Source of the DNA: Duganella callida
GTDB lineage: Bacteria; Pseudomonadota; Gammaproteobacteria; Burkholderiales; Burkholderiaceae_D
Assembly (NCBI RefSeq): GCF_004614165.1
Contig: NZ_SPVG01000072.1
Location: 1 to 64,000 of the forward strand
DNA length: 64,000 nt
Direction: 5' to 3'
The notes below the pieces were generated by a model. It was given only the letters and a program-made list of their open reading frames with translations. It did no database searches and was not told the DNA's origin. Positions 36,996 through 50,065 of the stretch are shown here, piece after piece. The position numbers and the translations under genes are program-made. The first letter of the stretch is position 1. Each line of letters begins with the position of its first letter.

Positions 36996-38924
36996 ATGCT
37001 ATTCCCTACGAAATTCGACGTCATCGTTGTCGGCGGTGGTCACGCCGGTACCGAGGCCGCGCTTGCTTCAGCCCGTATGGGGCAGAAGACCTTGCTGCTT
37101 ACCCACAACATCGAGACGCTGGGCCAGATGTCGTGCAACCCATCCATCGGCGGTATCGGCAAAGGCCATCTGGTCAAGGAAGTCGATGCCCTGGGCGGCG
37201 CCATGGCGATCGCCACCGATGAATCGGGCATCCAGTTCCGCATCCTGAATTCCTCCAAGGGGCCCGCCGTGCGCGCCACCCGCGCCCAGGCCGACCGCAT
37301 TCTGTACAAGGCCGCGATCCGTTCGCGCCTGGAAAACCAGCCCAATCTGTGGCTGTTCCAGCAGGCCGTGGACGACCTGATGATCGAGGGCGAGCGCGTA
37401 GTCGGCGCCGTGACCCAGATCGGCCTGAAGTTCCTGGCGCCGGCCGTGGTGCTGACCGCCGGTACTTTCCTCGACGGCAAAATCCACGTCGGCCTGCAGA
37501 ATTTTTCGGCCGGCCGTGCCGGCGATCCGCCGGCGATTTCACTGTCGGCACGTCTGAAAGAACTGAAGCTGCCGCAAGGCCGCCTGAAGACCGGTACGCC
37601 GCCGCGCATCGACGGCCGCAGCATCGACTTCACCCAGATGACCGAACAGCCTGGCGATCTGGACCCGGTGCCGGTGTTCTCGGTGATGGGCAATGCCGCC
37701 ATGCACCCGCAGCAGATGCCGTGCTGGGTGACCCACACCAACCAGCAAACCCACGACATCATCCGTGGCGGCCTGGACCGTAGCCCGATGTACACCGGCG
37801 TGATCGAGGGTGTCGGCCCGCGCTATTGCCCGTCAATCGAGGACAAGATCCACCGCTTTTCGTCCAAGGAATCGCACCAGATTTTCCTGGAACCGGAAGG
37901 CCTGACCACGCACGAATTCTATCCAAACGGCATCTCCACCAGCCTGCCGTTCGACGTGCAAATCGAGCTGGTACGATCGATGAAGGGCCTGGAAAACGCC
38001 CACATCCTGCGTCCCGGCTATGCCATCGAATATGACTATTTCGACCCGCGCGGGCTGAAAGCGTCGCTGGAAACCAAGGCCATCAATGGCCTGTTCTTTG
38101 CCGGCCAGATCAACGGCACCACCGGCTACGAGGAAGCGGCGGCGCAGGGCCTGCTGGCCGGCGTCAACGCCGCGTTGCAGACACAGGGCCGTGACGCCTG
38201 GACCCCGGCGCGTTCGGAAGCTTATCTGGGCGTGATGGTGGACGACCTGGTGACCCAGGGTGTGATGGAACCGTACCGCATGTTCACCAGCCGCGCCGAG
38301 TACCGTCTGAGCCTGCGCGAAGACAACGCCGACATGCGCCTGACCGAGATCGGCCGCAAGCTGGGCGTGGTCGGCGATGCGCAGTGGGAAGCCTTCGACC
38401 GCAAGCGCGAGGCGGTGGCGCAGGAACTGGAGCGCCTGCGTTCCACGTGGGTGAATCCGCGCATCCTGGAGGCGGCCGAGTCCGAACGTGTGATCGGCCA
38501 GGCGATCGAACGCGAGTATTCGCTGGCCGATCTGCTGCGCCGTCCGGGTGTGGAATATGACAAGCTGATGAGCATGACCGGCGCCGATGGCCGCGAGCTG
38601 GCCGGCCCCGGTGTGACCGATGCGGCCGTCAAGGAACAGATCGAAATTCAGCTCAAGTATTCGGGTTATATCGACCGCCAGCTGCGCGAGGTGGAGCGTC
38701 ACGAGCACTACGAAAACCTCAAGCTGCCGGAAAACTACAACTACCTGGACATCACCGCGTTGTCGGTGGAGGTGCGCCAGAAGCTGCATGCCCAGCGCCC
38801 GGAAACCCTGGGCCAGGCATCGCGTATTTCGGGTGTGACGCCGGCGGCAATTTCGCTGCTGCTGGTACACCTGAAGAAGGCCGGTTTCGGCGGTTTTGCA
38901 GGTCAGAAAGATGAGGCAGCATGA
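36996..38924 (+). CDS. mnmG: tRNA uridine-5-carboxymethylaminomethyl(34) synthesis enzyme MnmG
   Basis: 642 residues, full length for GidA/MnmG. FAD-binding [20 protein letters not shown] at the N-terminus, the conserved [20 protein letters not shown], the tRNA/THF-binding [17 protein letters not shown] and [13 protein letters not shown], and the C-terminal helical MnmE-interacting domain. With MnmE it modifies the wobble uridine of several tRNAs. It starts the mnmG-rsmG-parA-parB cluster and overlaps rsmG by 4 nt (ATGA). Confidence 0.97.
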   Translation: MLFPTKFDVIVVGGGHAGTEAALASARMGQKTLLLTHNIETLGQMSCNPSIGGIGKGHLVKEVDALGGAMAIATDESGIQFRILNSSKGPAVRATRAQADRILYKAAIRSRLENQPNLWLFQQAVDDLMIEGERVVGAVTQIGLKFLAPAVVLTAGTFLDGKIHVGLQNFSAGRAGDPPAISLSARLKELKLPQGRLKTGTPPRIDGRSIDFTQMTEQPGDLDPVPVFSVMGNAAMHPQQMPCWVTHTNQQTHDIIRGGLDRSPMYTGVIEGVGPRYCPSIEDKIHRFSSKESHQIFLEPEGLTTHEFYPNGISTSLPFDVQIELVRSMKGLENAHILRPGYAIEYDYFDPRGLKASLETKAINGLFFAGQINGTTGYEEAAAQGLLAGVNAALQTQGRDAWTPARSEAYLGVMVDDLVTQGVMEPYRMFTSRAEYRLSLREDNADMRLTEIGRKLGVVGDAQWEAFDRKREAVAQELERLRSTWVNPRILEAAESERVIGQAIEREYSLADLLRRPGVEYDKLMSMTGADGRELAGPGVTDAAVKEQIEIQLKYSGYIDRQLREVERHEHYENLKLPENYNYLDITALSVEVRQKLHAQRPETLGQASRISGVTPAAISLLLVHLKKAGFGGFAGQKDEAA

Positions 38925-39571
38925 AGGTGTATGACCGCGCCGTCGTAGCGGATGTTTTGAAAAAAGGCATCAAGCAGCTGTCGTTGGAGCTGAGCGAGGC
39001 ACAGGTGGAACAGTTGCTGGACTACCTGGCCCTGCTGAACAAATGGAATTCGGTGTACAACCTGACCTCGGTGCGCGATCCGCTGGAGATGGTCAAGCTG
39101 CACCTGTTGGACTCGCTGGCGGCGGTAGCGGCGTTTGCCGGCGCTGCCAACGTGCTGGACGTGGGGGCGGGCGGAGGATTACCGGGCATGGTGCTGGCGA
39201 TCAGCCGTCCGGACATGAAAGTGGCCATGATCGACACGGTGCACAAGAAAACCGCCTTCCTCAATCAGGTGAAGGCGGAGCTGGTACTGGGCAACGTGAC
39301 GGTGTACACCAAGAAAGTGCAGGAGCTGGAAGTGAAGACGAAATTCGACGTCATCACTTCGCGGGCCTTCGCGGACCTGTCGGACTTCGTCAACTGGTCC
39401 GGGCACCTGCTGGCCGAGGGCGGACAATTCATCGCCCTCAAAGGCACGGCGCCGGCGGAGGAGCGCGAGCGACTGCCAGCACCATGGAAAGTGCAGAAAC
39501 TGGAACCGCTGCAAGTACCAGGACTGGATGCGGAACGCCACCTGGTCTTCATCAAGGAAGAAACCGTATAA
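38921..39571 (+). CDS. rsmG: 16S rRNA (guanine(527)-N(7))-methyltransferase
   Basis: 216 residues. RsmG pattern: [30 protein letters not shown], and the SAM-binding [17 protein letters not shown]. It methylates G527 in 16S rRNA. The start overlaps the mnmG stop, so translation is coupled. Its last codons (CCGTATAA) form the first unit of the 9-bp repeat array that separates it from parA. Confidence 0.95.
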   Translation: MKVYDRAVVADVLKKGIKQLSLELSEAQVEQLLDYLALLNKWNSVYNLTSVRDPLEMVKLHLLDSLAAVAAFAGAANVLDVGAGGGLPGMVLAISRPDMKVAMIDTVHKKTAFLNQVKAELVLGNVTVYTKKVQELEVKTKFDVITSRAFADLSDFVNWSGHLLAEGGQFIALKGTAPAEERERLPAPWKVQKLEPLQVPGLDAERHLVFIKEETV

Positions 39572-39645
39572 ACGATTTATACGATATAAATGTTTTATAC
39601 CGTATAAACAGTATAAACCGTTTATATCGTTTATACTGTATAAAT
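39565..39645. repeat. Array of nine contiguous 9-bp units (GTATAAAC / GTTTATAC) between rsmG and parA
   Basis: Units start every 9 bp at 39565, 39574, 39583, 39592, 39601, 39610, 39619, 39628 and 39637. Five read as NGTATAAAC-like (CGTATAAAC, GATATAAAT, CGTATAAAC, AGTATAAAC, TGTATAAAT). Four read as the reverse complement NGTTTATAC-like (GATTTATAC, GTTTTATAC, CGTTTATAT, CGTTTATAC). The array contains the rsmG stop codon and ends 28 bp before parA. Its AT content is far above the surroundings. Confidence 0.9.
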
Positions 39646-39673
39646 CAAAAGCAACGACAAACATAAGAAATAC

Positions 39674-40444
39674 ATGGCAAAAATTTTTTGCGTAGCAAAT
39701 CAAAAGGGCGGCGTAGGCAAAACCACCACCACCGTTAATCTCGCCGCCGGTCTGGCAAAACTGGACCAGCGCGTGCTGCTGGTCGACCTGGACCCGCAAG
39801 GCAACGCCACCATGGGCGCGGGCATCAACAAGGCAGGGCTGAAGGCGTCGACCTACGAGGTGATGCTGGGCAGCGCCGACGTGGCCACCGCGCGCCAGCG
39901 TTCCGAGCCCGGCCACTTCGACGTGCTGCCATCCAACCGCGAGCTGGCCGGCGCGGAAGTGGAGATGGTGGAGCTGGACAACCGCGAGCGCCGCCTGAAG
40001 GAAGCCCTGGCCCTGGTCGACAAGGAATACGACTTCATCCTGATCGACTGTCCGCCGGCGCTGTCGATGCTGACGCTGAACGGCCTGTGCGCCGCGCATG
40101 GGGTGATCATCCCGATGCAGTGCGAGTACTACGCGCTGGAAGGGCTGTCCGACCTGGTCAACACCATCAAGAAGGTACACGCCAACCTGAATCCGGATCT
40201 GAAGATCATCGGCTTGCTGCGCGTGATGTTCGATCCGCGCATGACGCTGTCGCAGCAGGTGTCGGCCCAGCTGGAACAGCACTTCGGCGACAAAGTCTTC
40301 AAGACCATCATCCCGCGCAACGTGCGCCTGGCCGAAGCGCCATCCTACGGCGTGCCGGGCGTGACCTTCGATCCGTCGTCCAAGGGCGCGCAGGCGTACA
40401 TCGCCTTTGGCGCCGAGATGGTCAAGCGCATCAAGAAAATGTAA
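39674..40444 (+). CDS. parA: Chromosome partitioning ATPase ParA
   Basis: 256 residues with the deviant Walker A KGGVGKTTT (Lys11-Thr17 region: NQKGGVGKTTTTVNLAAGLA), Walker A' VDLDPQGNATMG and Walker B FILIDCPPALSML. It is a short Soj-type chromosomal ParA without an N-terminal HTH. It forms dynamic nucleoid-bound ATPase gradients that move ParB-parS complexes. parB follows 8 bp downstream and two parS sites lie upstream of mnmG. Confidence 0.96.
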   Translation: MAKIFCVANQKGGVGKTTTTVNLAAGLAKLDQRVLLVDLDPQGNATMGAGINKAGLKASTYEVMLGSADVATARQRSEPGHFDVLPSNRELAGAEVEMVELDNRERRLKEALALVDKEYDFILIDCPPALSMLTLNGLCAAHGVIIPMQCEYYALEGLSDLVNTIKKVHANLNPDLKIIGLLRVMFDPRMTLSQQVSAQLEQHFGDKVFKTIIPRNVRLAEAPSYGVPGVTFDPSSKGAQAYIAFGAEMVKRIKKM

Positions 40445-40452
40445 GGCAGATC

Positions 40453-41322
40453 ATGGCAACCAAAAAACTCAAAGGCCTGGGTCGCGGCCTGGACGCGCTG
40501 CTCGGCGGCGACGGCGACCTCAGCACGGCGGACGCCAACACCCCGTCCGAACTGAACGTGAAACAAATGCAGGCCGGCAAGTATCAGCCGCGTACCCGCA
40601 TGGACGAGGGCGGTTTGCAGGAACTGGCCGCCTCGATCAAGACTCAGGGCATCATGCAACCGATCCTGGTGCGGCCGATCGGCAAGGACAAGTACGAAAT
40701 CATCGCCGGCGAACGCCGTTTCCGTGCCGCCCAGCTGGCCGGACTGGAAATGTTGCCGGTGCTGGTGCGTGACGTCGACGACCAAGCCGCCGCCGCGATG
40801 GCGCTGATCGAGAACATCCAGCGCGAAGACTTGAACCCTCTTGAAGAAGCGCAAGGCATCCATAGATTGATCACCGACTTCAGCTTCACCCACGAACAGG
40901 CGGCCAACGCCGTCGGCCGTTCGCGCAGCGCGGTGTCCAACCTGCTGCGTCTGATGAACCTGGCGTCGCCGGTGCAAACCATGCTGATGGCCGGCGATAT
41001 CGACATGGGCCATGCGCGCGCGCTGCTGGCGGTCGACGCCGCCACCCAGATCAACCTCGCCAACATGGTGGTGGCGAAACGGCTATCGGTGCGCGAAACC
41101 GAGAAACTGGTCAGCAAAACCATCGAAGATCTGAAATCGTCGCCGAAAGAGGCGCGCCTCAAGGAAAAGTCGGGCGACATCGTGCGGCTGGAAGAAGAAC
41201 TGTCCGACACGCTGGCCACCCCGGTGATGTTCAAGATGGGCGCCAAGGGTCGTGGCCAGCTGATCATCGACTTTGCCGACCTCGACATCCTCGACGGCGT
41301 GCTGGCCCGCCTGCGTACTTGA
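40453..41322 (+). CDS. parB: Chromosome partitioning protein ParB (CTPase, parS-binding)
   Basis: 289 residues from the ATG at 40453 (MATKKLKGLGRGLDALLGGD), the usual ParB start that binds ParA. The CTP-binding motifs follow (GIMQPILVRPIG, ERRFRAAQLAG, ENIQREDLNPLEEA), then the helix-turn-helix that reads parS (TDFSFTHEQAANAVGRSRSA) and a C-terminal dimerisation domain. ParB loads at parS and spreads to organise the origin region. The palindromic repeat begins 3 nt after its stop. Confidence 0.96.
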   Translation: MATKKLKGLGRGLDALLGGDGDLSTADANTPSELNVKQMQAGKYQPRTRMDEGGLQELAASIKTQGIMQPILVRPIGKDKYEIIAGERRFRAAQLAGLEMLPVLVRDVDDQAAAAMALIENIQREDLNPLEEAQGIHRLITDFSFTHEQAANAVGRSRSAVSNLLRLMNLASPVQTMLMAGDIDMGHARALLAVDAATQINLANMVVAKRLSVRETEKLVSKTIEDLKSSPKEARLKEKSGDIVRLEEELSDTLATPVMFKMGAKGRGQLIIDFADLDILDGVLARLRT

Positions 41323-41324
41323 CA

Positions 41325-41398
41325 GTCGGGGTCAGAGCCGACATTCGGACATTGAATCGCGCGCGACCCAAGGTCCGAATGTCGGCTCTGACCCCGAT
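41325..41398. repeat. Palindromic intergenic repeat, copy 2 (25-bp arms)
   Basis: The left arm 41325-41350 and right arm 41373-41398 are perfect reverse complements except for the outermost base. The arms are nearly identical to the copy at 24415-24488, and both copies begin 3 nt after a stop codon. The loop (22 nt) is unrelated to that of copy 1. It probably ends parB transcription before the atp promoter. Confidence 0.88.
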
Positions 41399-41492
41399 CT
41401 GCGAAGTGGGGCCAACTTGGTGCAAAAAAAGCGGAAAAGTTTCTAAAAGCGTCTCATTCGTGCACTAAACGCTCTGGTGCGGTGCAGCATGT

Positions 41493-41521
41493 TTGACGTG
41501 ATACATGAAGACACATATAAT
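41493..41521 (+). promoter_or_regulatory. Sigma-70 promoter of the atp operon
   Basis: TTGACG (41493-41498), 17-bp spacer and a perfect TATAAT (41516-41521). It lies 46 bp before the atpI start and after the palindromic repeat. Confidence 0.85.
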
Positions 41522-41567
41522 CACGCGGCTTTGGGGTTTAATCGGCTGATTTAAAGGAGGCTCGCAG

Positions 41568-41933
41568 ATGAATGATTCGACGAGCATCGCCCGGCCGGTG
41601 TTCCGAGTCGTCGCCCTCCAATGTGCCATCGCCGTTGGATTCGCCTTGCTCGCCTGGAATCTCGGCGGAGTACAAAAAGCTTGGTCGGCCGCCTATGGCG
41701 GAGCAATCGCAGTCATCGGGAGTCTGGTGTATGCGATTTTTGTTGCGGGCGGAGCAAATGACGCCAAAAAAGCCTTTCGCGCGCATGTGCGCGGAGAAGT
41801 AACGAAGATTTTTATCACGGTAGTGCTGTTCGCGTTGGCACTAACGTTGTTTCAGTCGGCCTCATGGTTATGGCTGATCTTGGGTTTCGCGGCGACGACC
41901 TGCGCTTACTGGTTGGCGCTGCTCGCAATTTAA
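41568..41933 (+). CDS. atpI: ATP synthase subunit I
   Basis: 121 residues with four hydrophobic helices and the family pattern AYGGAIAVIGSLVYAIFVAG. A strong AAAGGAGG precedes the ATG. AtpI assists assembly of the c-ring and is the first gene of the atp operon. Its sequence is poorly conserved, so the call leans on position and topology. Confidence 0.9.
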   Translation: MNDSTSIARPVFRVVALQCAIAVGFALLAWNLGGVQKAWSAAYGGAIAVIGSLVYAIFVAGGANDAKKAFRAHVRGEVTKIFITVVLFALALTLFQSASWLWLILGFAATTCAYWLALLAI

Positions 41934-42749
<816 letters not shown>

Positions 42750-42791
42750 GCAATTCGTTTTTAACTTTTTAGTATCTGTAGTCTTTTTTAA

Positions 42792-43088
<297 letters not shown>

Positions 43089-43130
43089 TTCGCTCCACCC
43101 TGGGAGAAACTTTTAGTTAGGAGCAAAGGT

Positions 43131-43601
43131 ATGGACATCAATATGTCTCTCATCGGCCAGATGATCACCTTCGCGGTGTTGGTCTGGGTGTCGATGAAGT
43201 TCGTATTTCCATCGCTGAACGCAGCGCTGGATGAGCGTGCCAAGCGCATCGCCGATGGTCTGGCCGCTGCCGACCAAGGCCAGCAAGCTATGGTGGTCGC
43301 CGAGAAGCGCGCCGCCGAAGCGCTGTCGGGTGCACGCGAAGAAGCTACGCAACGCGTTGCCGACGCTGAAAAGCGCGCGCAGCTGGTGGCGGAAGAAATC
43401 AAAGCGCATGCACAAGCCGAAGCCGAGCGCATCGTCGCGCAAGCCAAGGCCGAAGCCGAGCAGCAACTGGCCAAGGCGCGCGAAGCGCTGCGCGCTCAGG
43501 TGGCTGACCTGGCTGTGAAGGGCGCCGAGCAAATCCTCAAGCGCGAAGTCAACGCCTCGGCCCACGCCGATCTGTTGTCGCGCCTGTCTGTCGAGCTGTA
43601 A
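43131..43601 (+). CDS. atpF: F0F1 ATP synthase subunit b
   Basis: 156 residues: one N-terminal membrane helix (ISLIGQ-type start [20 protein letters not shown]), then a long Ala/Glu/Lys-rich coiled coil that forms the peripheral stalk. It ends 2 bp before atpH. Confidence 0.96.
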   Translation: MDINMSLIGQMITFAVLVWVSMKFVFPSLNAALDERAKRIADGLAAADQGQQAMVVAEKRAAEALSGAREEATQRVADAEKRAQLVAEEIKAHAQAEAERIVAQAKAEAEQQLAKAREALRAQVADLAVKGAEQILKREVNASAHADLLSRLSVEL

Positions 43602-43603
43602 TC

Positions 43604-44149
43604 ATGGCAGAAAACGCAACCGTCGCCCGTCCCTACGCGGAAGCTCTGTTCCGCGTAGCCCAAGCAGGTAAGGAATCGTTCAACCTCGCGGCGTGGTCCG
43701 AGCTGGTGGCCGAACTGGCCCAGATCGGCGCCCACCCCGAGGTGCAAGCATTCGCCCGCAACCCGAAAGCGTCGGCCAGCGACATCGTCGCCGCGTTCAA
43801 GGCCCTGGTGAAATCGCCGCTGAACAAGGAAGCCGATAACTTCCTGTCCATGCTGGTTGAGAATGGCCGTATCAGTCTGCTGCCGGAAATCGGCGCGCAA
43901 TTCCAGGCGTTGAAGAACGCCGGCGAAGGTGCGGCGGACGCGGTCATCACCAGCGCCTTCGACCTGACGCCCGCCCAGGTGAGCGAGCTGGTCGCCACGC
44001 TGGAAAAGAAGTTCAGCCGCAAGCTGAACCCAGTGGTGAGCGTCGATCCAGCGCTGATCGGCGGTGTGCGCGTGGTCGTCGGCGACGAAGTGCTGGACAC
44101 TTCGGTGCGCGCCAAGCTGCAGCAAATGCGTGTTGCACTGGTCGCTTGA
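43604..44149 (+). CDS. atpH: F0F1 ATP synthase subunit delta
   Basis: 181 residues. [15 protein letters not shown] at the N-terminus and the conserved C-terminal pattern [20 protein letters not shown] identify the delta/OSCP subunit, which joins the peripheral stalk to the F1 head. It begins 2 bp after atpF. Confidence 0.96.
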   Translation: MAENATVARPYAEALFRVAQAGKESFNLAAWSELVAELAQIGAHPEVQAFARNPKASASDIVAAFKALVKSPLNKEADNFLSMLVENGRISLLPEIGAQFQALKNAGEGAADAVITSAFDLTPAQVSELVATLEKKFSRKLNPVVSVDPALIGGVRVVVGDEVLDTSVRAKLQQMRVALVA

Positions 44150-44227
44150 GTTAACCCTCGGCGGCCTGCTTAGAGAACAGATTCTTCATCTCGCGCAAGC
44201 TGAGAGAAACCCTATTTAGGAGTTAGT

Positions 44228-45769
44228 ATGCAACTCAACCCATCTGAAATCAGCGAGCTGATCAAGAGCCGTATCGAAGGCCTTGATGGTGGCGCTGAAG
44301 TCCGTAACCAAGGCACGGTGATTTCCGTGGCCGACGGCATCGTCCGCATCCACGGCCTGTCCGAAGTGATGCAGGGCGAGATGCTGGAATTCCCCGGCAA
44401 CACCTTCGGTCTGGCGATGAACCTGGAGCGCGACTCGGTCGGCGCCGTGATCCTGGGTGCTTACGAGCACATCTCGGAAGGCGACACCGTCAAGTGCACC
44501 GGCCGCATCCTGGAAGTGCCGGTCGGTCCGGAACTGCGTGGCCGCGTGGTCAACGCCCTGGGCCAGCCGATCGACGGCAAGGGCCCGGTCACCACCGCGC
44601 TGACCTCGCCGATCGAAAAGATCGCGCCGGGCGTGATCGCGCGTGAATCCGTGTCGCAGCCGATGCAGACCGGCCTGAAGTCGATCGACGCCATGGTGCC
44701 GATCGGCCGTGGCCAGCGTGAGCTGATCATTGGCGACCGTCAGACCGGCAAGTCGGCGGTGGCGGTGGACGCCATCATCAACCAAAAAGGCCAGGGCATG
44801 ACGTGTATCTACGTCGCCATCGGTCAAAAAGCCTCGACCATCAAGAACATCGTGCGCTCGCTGGAAGAGCACGGCGCGCTGGAGTACACCATCGTGGTGG
44901 CCGCCTCGGCGTCGGAATCGGCGGCGATGCAGTACATCTCGGCCTACTCGGGCTGCACCATGGGCGAATACTTCCGCGACCGCGGCGAAGACGCGCTGAT
45001 CGTCTACGATGACCTGTCGAAGCAAGCCGTTGCTTACCGTCAGATCTCGCTGCTGCTGCGCCGTCCGCCGGGCCGCGAAGCGTATCCGGGCGACGTGTTC
45101 TACCTGCACTCGCGTCTGCTGGAGCGCGCCGCGCGCGTCAACGCCGACTACGTCGAAGCGTTCACCAAGGGCGAAGTCAAAGGCAAGACCGGCTCGCTGA
45201 CCGCGCTGCCGATCATCGAAACCCAGGCGGGCGACGTCTCGGCCTTCGTGCCGACCAACGTGATTTCGATTACCGACGGCCAGATCTTCCTGGAAACCTC
45301 GCTGTTCAACTCGGGCATCCGTCCGGCGATCAACGCCGGTATCTCGGTGTCGCGTGTGGGTGGTGCGGCGCAGACCAAGGTCATCAAGAACCTGTCCGGC
45401 GGTATCCGTACCGACCTGGCGCAGTACCGTGAACTGGCCGCGTTCGCGCAGTTCGCCTCGGACCTGGACGAATCGACCCGCAAGCAGCTGGACCGCGGCG
45501 CGCGCGTGACCGAACTGCTGAAGCAGAAGCAGTACTCGCCACTGTCGATCTCGCTGATGGCCGCCTCGCTGTTCGCCGTGAACAAGGGCTACCTGGACGA
45601 CGTCGAAGTCAAGAAAGTGCTGCCGTTCGAAGCCGGCCTGCACGCTTACCTGAAGACCAAACAAGCCGATCTGCTGGCCAAGATTGAATCGTCGAAGCAA
45701 CTGGACAAGGACGGCGAAGCTGCGCTGGCCGCCGCCATTGCCGACTTCAAGAAATCCGGCGCATTTTAA
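44228..45769 (+). CDS. atpA: F0F1 ATP synthase subunit alpha
   Basis: 513 residues, full length. Walker [16 protein letters not shown], the [20 protein letters not shown] segment, and the signature [17 protein letters not shown] with the regulatory Arg. Non-catalytic nucleotide-binding subunit of the F1 hexamer. TTTAGGAGTTAGT precedes the start. A strong hairpin (45776-45799) separates it from atpG. Confidence 0.98.
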   Translation: MQLNPSEISELIKSRIEGLDGGAEVRNQGTVISVADGIVRIHGLSEVMQGEMLEFPGNTFGLAMNLERDSVGAVILGAYEHISEGDTVKCTGRILEVPVGPELRGRVVNALGQPIDGKGPVTTALTSPIEKIAPGVIARESVSQPMQTGLKSIDAMVPIGRGQRELIIGDRQTGKSAVAVDAIINQKGQGMTCIYVAIGQKASTIKNIVRSLEEHGALEYTIVVAASASESAAMQYISAYSGCTMGEYFRDRGEDALIVYDDLSKQAVAYRQISLLLRRPPGREAYPGDVFYLHSRLLERAARVNADYVEAFTKGEVKGKTGSLTALPIIETQAGDVSAFVPTNVISITDGQIFLETSLFNSGIRPAINAGISVSRVGGAAQTKVIKNLSGGIRTDLAQYRELAAFAQFASDLDESTRKQLDRGARVTELLKQKQYSPLSISLMAASLFAVNKGYLDDVEVKKVLPFEAGLHAYLKTKQADLLAKIESSKQLDKDGEAALAAAIADFKKSGAF

Positions 45770-45775
45770 TGGCTT

Positions 45776-45799
45776 GGCGCTCCCCCTTGCGGGAGCGCC
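45776..45799 (+). promoter_or_regulatory. Hairpin between atpA and atpG
   Basis: GGCGCTCCC pairs with GGGAGCGCC around CCTTGC, without a T-run. Likely an mRNA-stabilising or processing element that helps set subunit ratios. Confidence 0.6.
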
Positions 45800-45824
45800 T
45801 TCAGCGCAGAAGGAGTAAGGACTC

Positions 45825-48133
<2,309 letters not shown>

Positions 48134-48146
48134 TGGTTGAGTCGTT

Positions 48147-48170
48147 CGATCCCGCTGTGAGGCGGGATCG
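48147..48170 (+). promoter_or_regulatory. Hairpin between atpD and atpC
   Basis: CGATCCCGC pairs with GCGGGATCG around a 6-nt loop, no T-run. Similar in position and form to the atpA-atpG hairpin, so probably an mRNA stability or processing element. Confidence 0.55.
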
Positions 48171-48190
48171 TTCCACCCGATAGGACACAC

Positions 48191-48619
48191 ATGGCAAACA
48201 CTATTCACGTTGACGTGGTTTCTGCTGAAGAGCAGATCTACTCGGGCGAAGCCGAGTTCGTCGCGTTGCCGGGCGAGCAGGGCGAGCTGGGGATCTATCC
48301 CAAGCACACCCCGCTGATCACCCGCATCCGTCCGGGCGCGGTGCGCATCCAGGTGCCGGGCCAGGCCGAAGAGGAATTCGTCTTCGTCGCCGGCGGTCTG
48401 CTGGAAGTGCAGCCGAACGCCGTGACGGTGCTGGCGGACACCGCGATCCGCGGCAAGGATCTGGACGAAGCCAAGGCGACGGCGGCGAAGAAGCGCGCCG
48501 AAGAAGCCCTGGCCAACAACAGCTCCGGCATCGACTACGCGAAAGCGCAAGCCGAACTGGCGGCGGCCATCGGCCAGCTGGCGGCGATCGCCAAGCTGCG
48601 TCAGGTAGCAAAGCACTAA
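48191..48619 (+). CDS. atpC: F0F1 ATP synthase subunit epsilon
   Basis: 142 residues with the N-terminal beta-sandwich ([39 protein letters not shown]) and a C-terminal helical hairpin. It couples the rotor to F1 and can inhibit hydrolysis. Last gene of the operon; a strong terminator follows. Confidence 0.96.
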   Translation: MANTIHVDVVSAEEQIYSGEAEFVALPGEQGELGIYPKHTPLITRIRPGAVRIQVPGQAEEEFVFVAGGLLEVQPNAVTVLADTAIRGKDLDEAKATAAKKRAEEALANNSSGIDYAKAQAELAAAIGQLAAIAKLRQVAKH

Positions 48620-48637
48620 GCACGATACAGCATCGGC

Positions 48638-48666
48638 AAAAAAGGCAGCTTCGGCTGCCTTTTTTT
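48638..48666 (+). terminator. Terminator of the atp operon
   Basis: AAAAAAGGCAGC, loop TTCG, GCTGCCTTTTTT with a T-run of at least seven. A stable tetraloop hairpin 19 bp after atpC. Confidence 0.93.
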
Positions 48667-48705
48667 ACGCCCGCAGCTCGACCAACGTGCGCGGCGGCAG
48701 GACAG

Positions 48706-48918
48706 CTAATGCACGTTTTGGCAAACCAGATACGATGCAGCTTTCAGCGCGCTGGTTACCATTTTTCTGGTTACTGATGGGTAGCTTTCGAGAAATGACT
48801 CAATGGTCTCCCCGGCTTCCAAATAGTCGAAGAGAAAAGATACCGGTACCCTGGTCCCCAAGAATACAGGCGTCCCTCCCATGATTTCTGGATCACTGTG
48901 TATAACCTTGTTTTCCAT
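48706..48918 (-). CDS. DUF433 domain protein (antitoxin-like), without a visible toxin partner
   Basis: 70 residues from the ATG at 48918, chosen because GGAGG lies 6 nt upstream; the frame opens ten codons earlier. The DUF433 pattern is clear: VIHSDPEIMGGTPVFLGTRV, then PVSFLFDYLEAGETIESFLE. DUF433 proteins are short winged-helix-like proteins often paired with a DUF5615 PIN-like toxin. Between this gene and the atp terminator (48638-48705) there is no room for, or trace of, such a toxin, so it looks like an orphan. Confidence 0.78.
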   Translation of the reverse strand: MENKVIHSDPEIMGGTPVFLGTRVPVSFLFDYLEAGETIESFLESYPSVTRKMVTSALKAASYLVCQNVH

Positions 48919-49135
48919 ATAGCCTCCATCGGCGTATTTATTTAACATAGTACGCTCATGACGGTGATTCGCTTTTCTGACAAGAAATGCAAGATGAGTT
49001 AGAGTTCGCAGGGGCCGCTACCGCCAAAAACAGACCCCGCGTAACCATCAACAATATCAGGAAAGTTACTCCTGCAATGCACCGCCACCTGCCGGAAAAG
49101 CCGCGCAGGCCGATGATATCGAATCACAGGTCTAG

Positions 49136-49306
49136 ATGATGCCACGTCAATACTACTCGCATCGCAAGGGAACGAATCCGAATCTAAATGGGCTTCCTCT
49201 TACTGATGTATTGGATCTCTTTGCCCGCGTTTATGATCAACTCAGGACCGACGGGTACTTTGACGAATCCTTTGGTTCTTACTCCCTCTCGGCACAATCA
49301 GCTTAG
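49136..49306 (+). pseudogene. N-terminal fragment of an unrecognised protein, probably truncated
   Basis: From the ATG at 49136 the frame encodes 56 residues beginning MMPRQYYSHRKGTNPNLNGL, then PLTDVLDLFARVYDQL, RTDGYFDESFG, after which the sequence turns low-quality and stops at 49306. The start reads like the beginning of a longer protein I have seen in bacterial genomes with this same opening, but I cannot name the family with confidence. The abrupt change after DESFG suggests truncation. Upstream bases 48949-49135 hold nothing recognisable. It sits between an orphan DUF433 gene and a toxin-antitoxin pair. Confidence 0.45.
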
Positions 49307-49406
49307 GCGAATGCTATCGGACCTCATGGGGCAGACTAAGCTTGAGCTATTACAGCTTAGATCTACTGCCGATGATATGCGTGCCGGTTCGGTTTGGTAG
49401 GTCAGG

Positions 49407-49721
49407 TTATGGTTGTGGCATAGGGATAGAGTCAGGACAGCTGAGAATCTTGGCGATGAGTGTGGATGCCTCTTTTGTTGGCTGTTCTCGCCGTTGTTCC
49501 CAACTCTCTAACGTTAGCGTGGAAATACCTAACAATCTGGCAAACTCTTCGTATGATAGTCCAGTCTTTTCACGTGCTGCGATAAGCGGGGAGTACACCA
49601 CTCGTCCAAGGCCAGCCTGGATATCTTCGGCACCTTGCAGTAACTCCGCGAATAGATCTCGATTGGCCTCATACACTTCCAACTCATCACCATTAAGCGG
49701 TAGGTTTTCTCTCGTATTCAC
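49407..49721 (-). CDS. HTH-domain antitoxin (HigA/NadS-like)
   Basis: 104 residues from a GTG at 49721 with AAGGAG about 7 nt upstream. The C-terminal two thirds hold an XRE helix-turn-helix (TGLSYEEFARLLGISTLTLE, SWEQRREQP). The N-terminal part (GDELEVYEANRDLFAELLQG) would bind the toxin. Its start lies inside the toxin gene's 3' end (29-bp overlap), so translation is coupled. Toxin-first order is typical of HigBA and of the NadS/RelE-like systems. It probably represses its own promoter. Confidence 0.85.
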   Translation of the reverse strand: MNTRENLPLNGDELEVYEANRDLFAELLQGAEDIQAGLGRVVYSPLIAAREKTGLSYEEFARLLGISTLTLESWEQRREQPTKEASTLIAKILSCPDSIPMPQP

Positions 49722-50016
49722 GACGTAACTCCTTGAGTTGAGCAGCGGTCAAATTAGCCAGCGCTGCCTTTGCGTAGATTGTTAATAGAACCAGTTCGTC
49801 TTCCGCGTTGCGAATGAAATAAATCACTCGAACGCCGCTGGATTTACCCATGCCAGGTCGTGTCCATCGGACTTTTCGAATGCCTCCCGATTTTGGAACA
49901 ACAACCCCGGCGTTTGGCGCTTTTCGGATAAATTCGATGAAGGCATGGTGGTCGGCCTCTTGCCAATATTTGGGCCAGTGGGTTTGAAAGTATCGCGTCT
50001 CGACGATGGTCAGCAT
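49693..50016 (-). CDS. RelE/HigB-type toxin
   Basis: 107 residues from the ATG at 50016 (MLTIVETRYFQTHWPKYWQE); an ATG at 50034 and one at 50064 are in frame upstream. The family pattern SGGIRKVRWTRPGMGKSSGV and RVIYFIRNAEDELVLLTIYA with basic residues in the centre marks a RelE-fold mRNA interferase. It is intact in length and followed, with overlap, by its HTH antitoxin. No toxicity can be shown from sequence. Confidence 0.85.
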   Translation of the reverse strand: MLTIVETRYFQTHWPKYWQEADHHAFIEFIRKAPNAGVVVPKSGGIRKVRWTRPGMGKSSGVRVIYFIRNAEDELVLLTIYAKAALANLTAAQLKELRREYERKPTA

Positions 50017-50065
50017 CTGCCGACTGTACTTCATTGAAGTATAAGCGACTTGGCGCTGAATCAAA

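Noticed and set aside
38446-38461. A further parS-like word (GTTCCACGTGG) in mnmG
   Set aside because: The right half-site is lost (GTGAAT instead of GAACA), leaving too few matches to claim a ParB site.
48638-48705. A DUF5615-type toxin partner for the DUF433 gene
   Set aside because: Only about 70 bp separate the DUF433 stop from the atp terminator and no matching residues are present on either strand.
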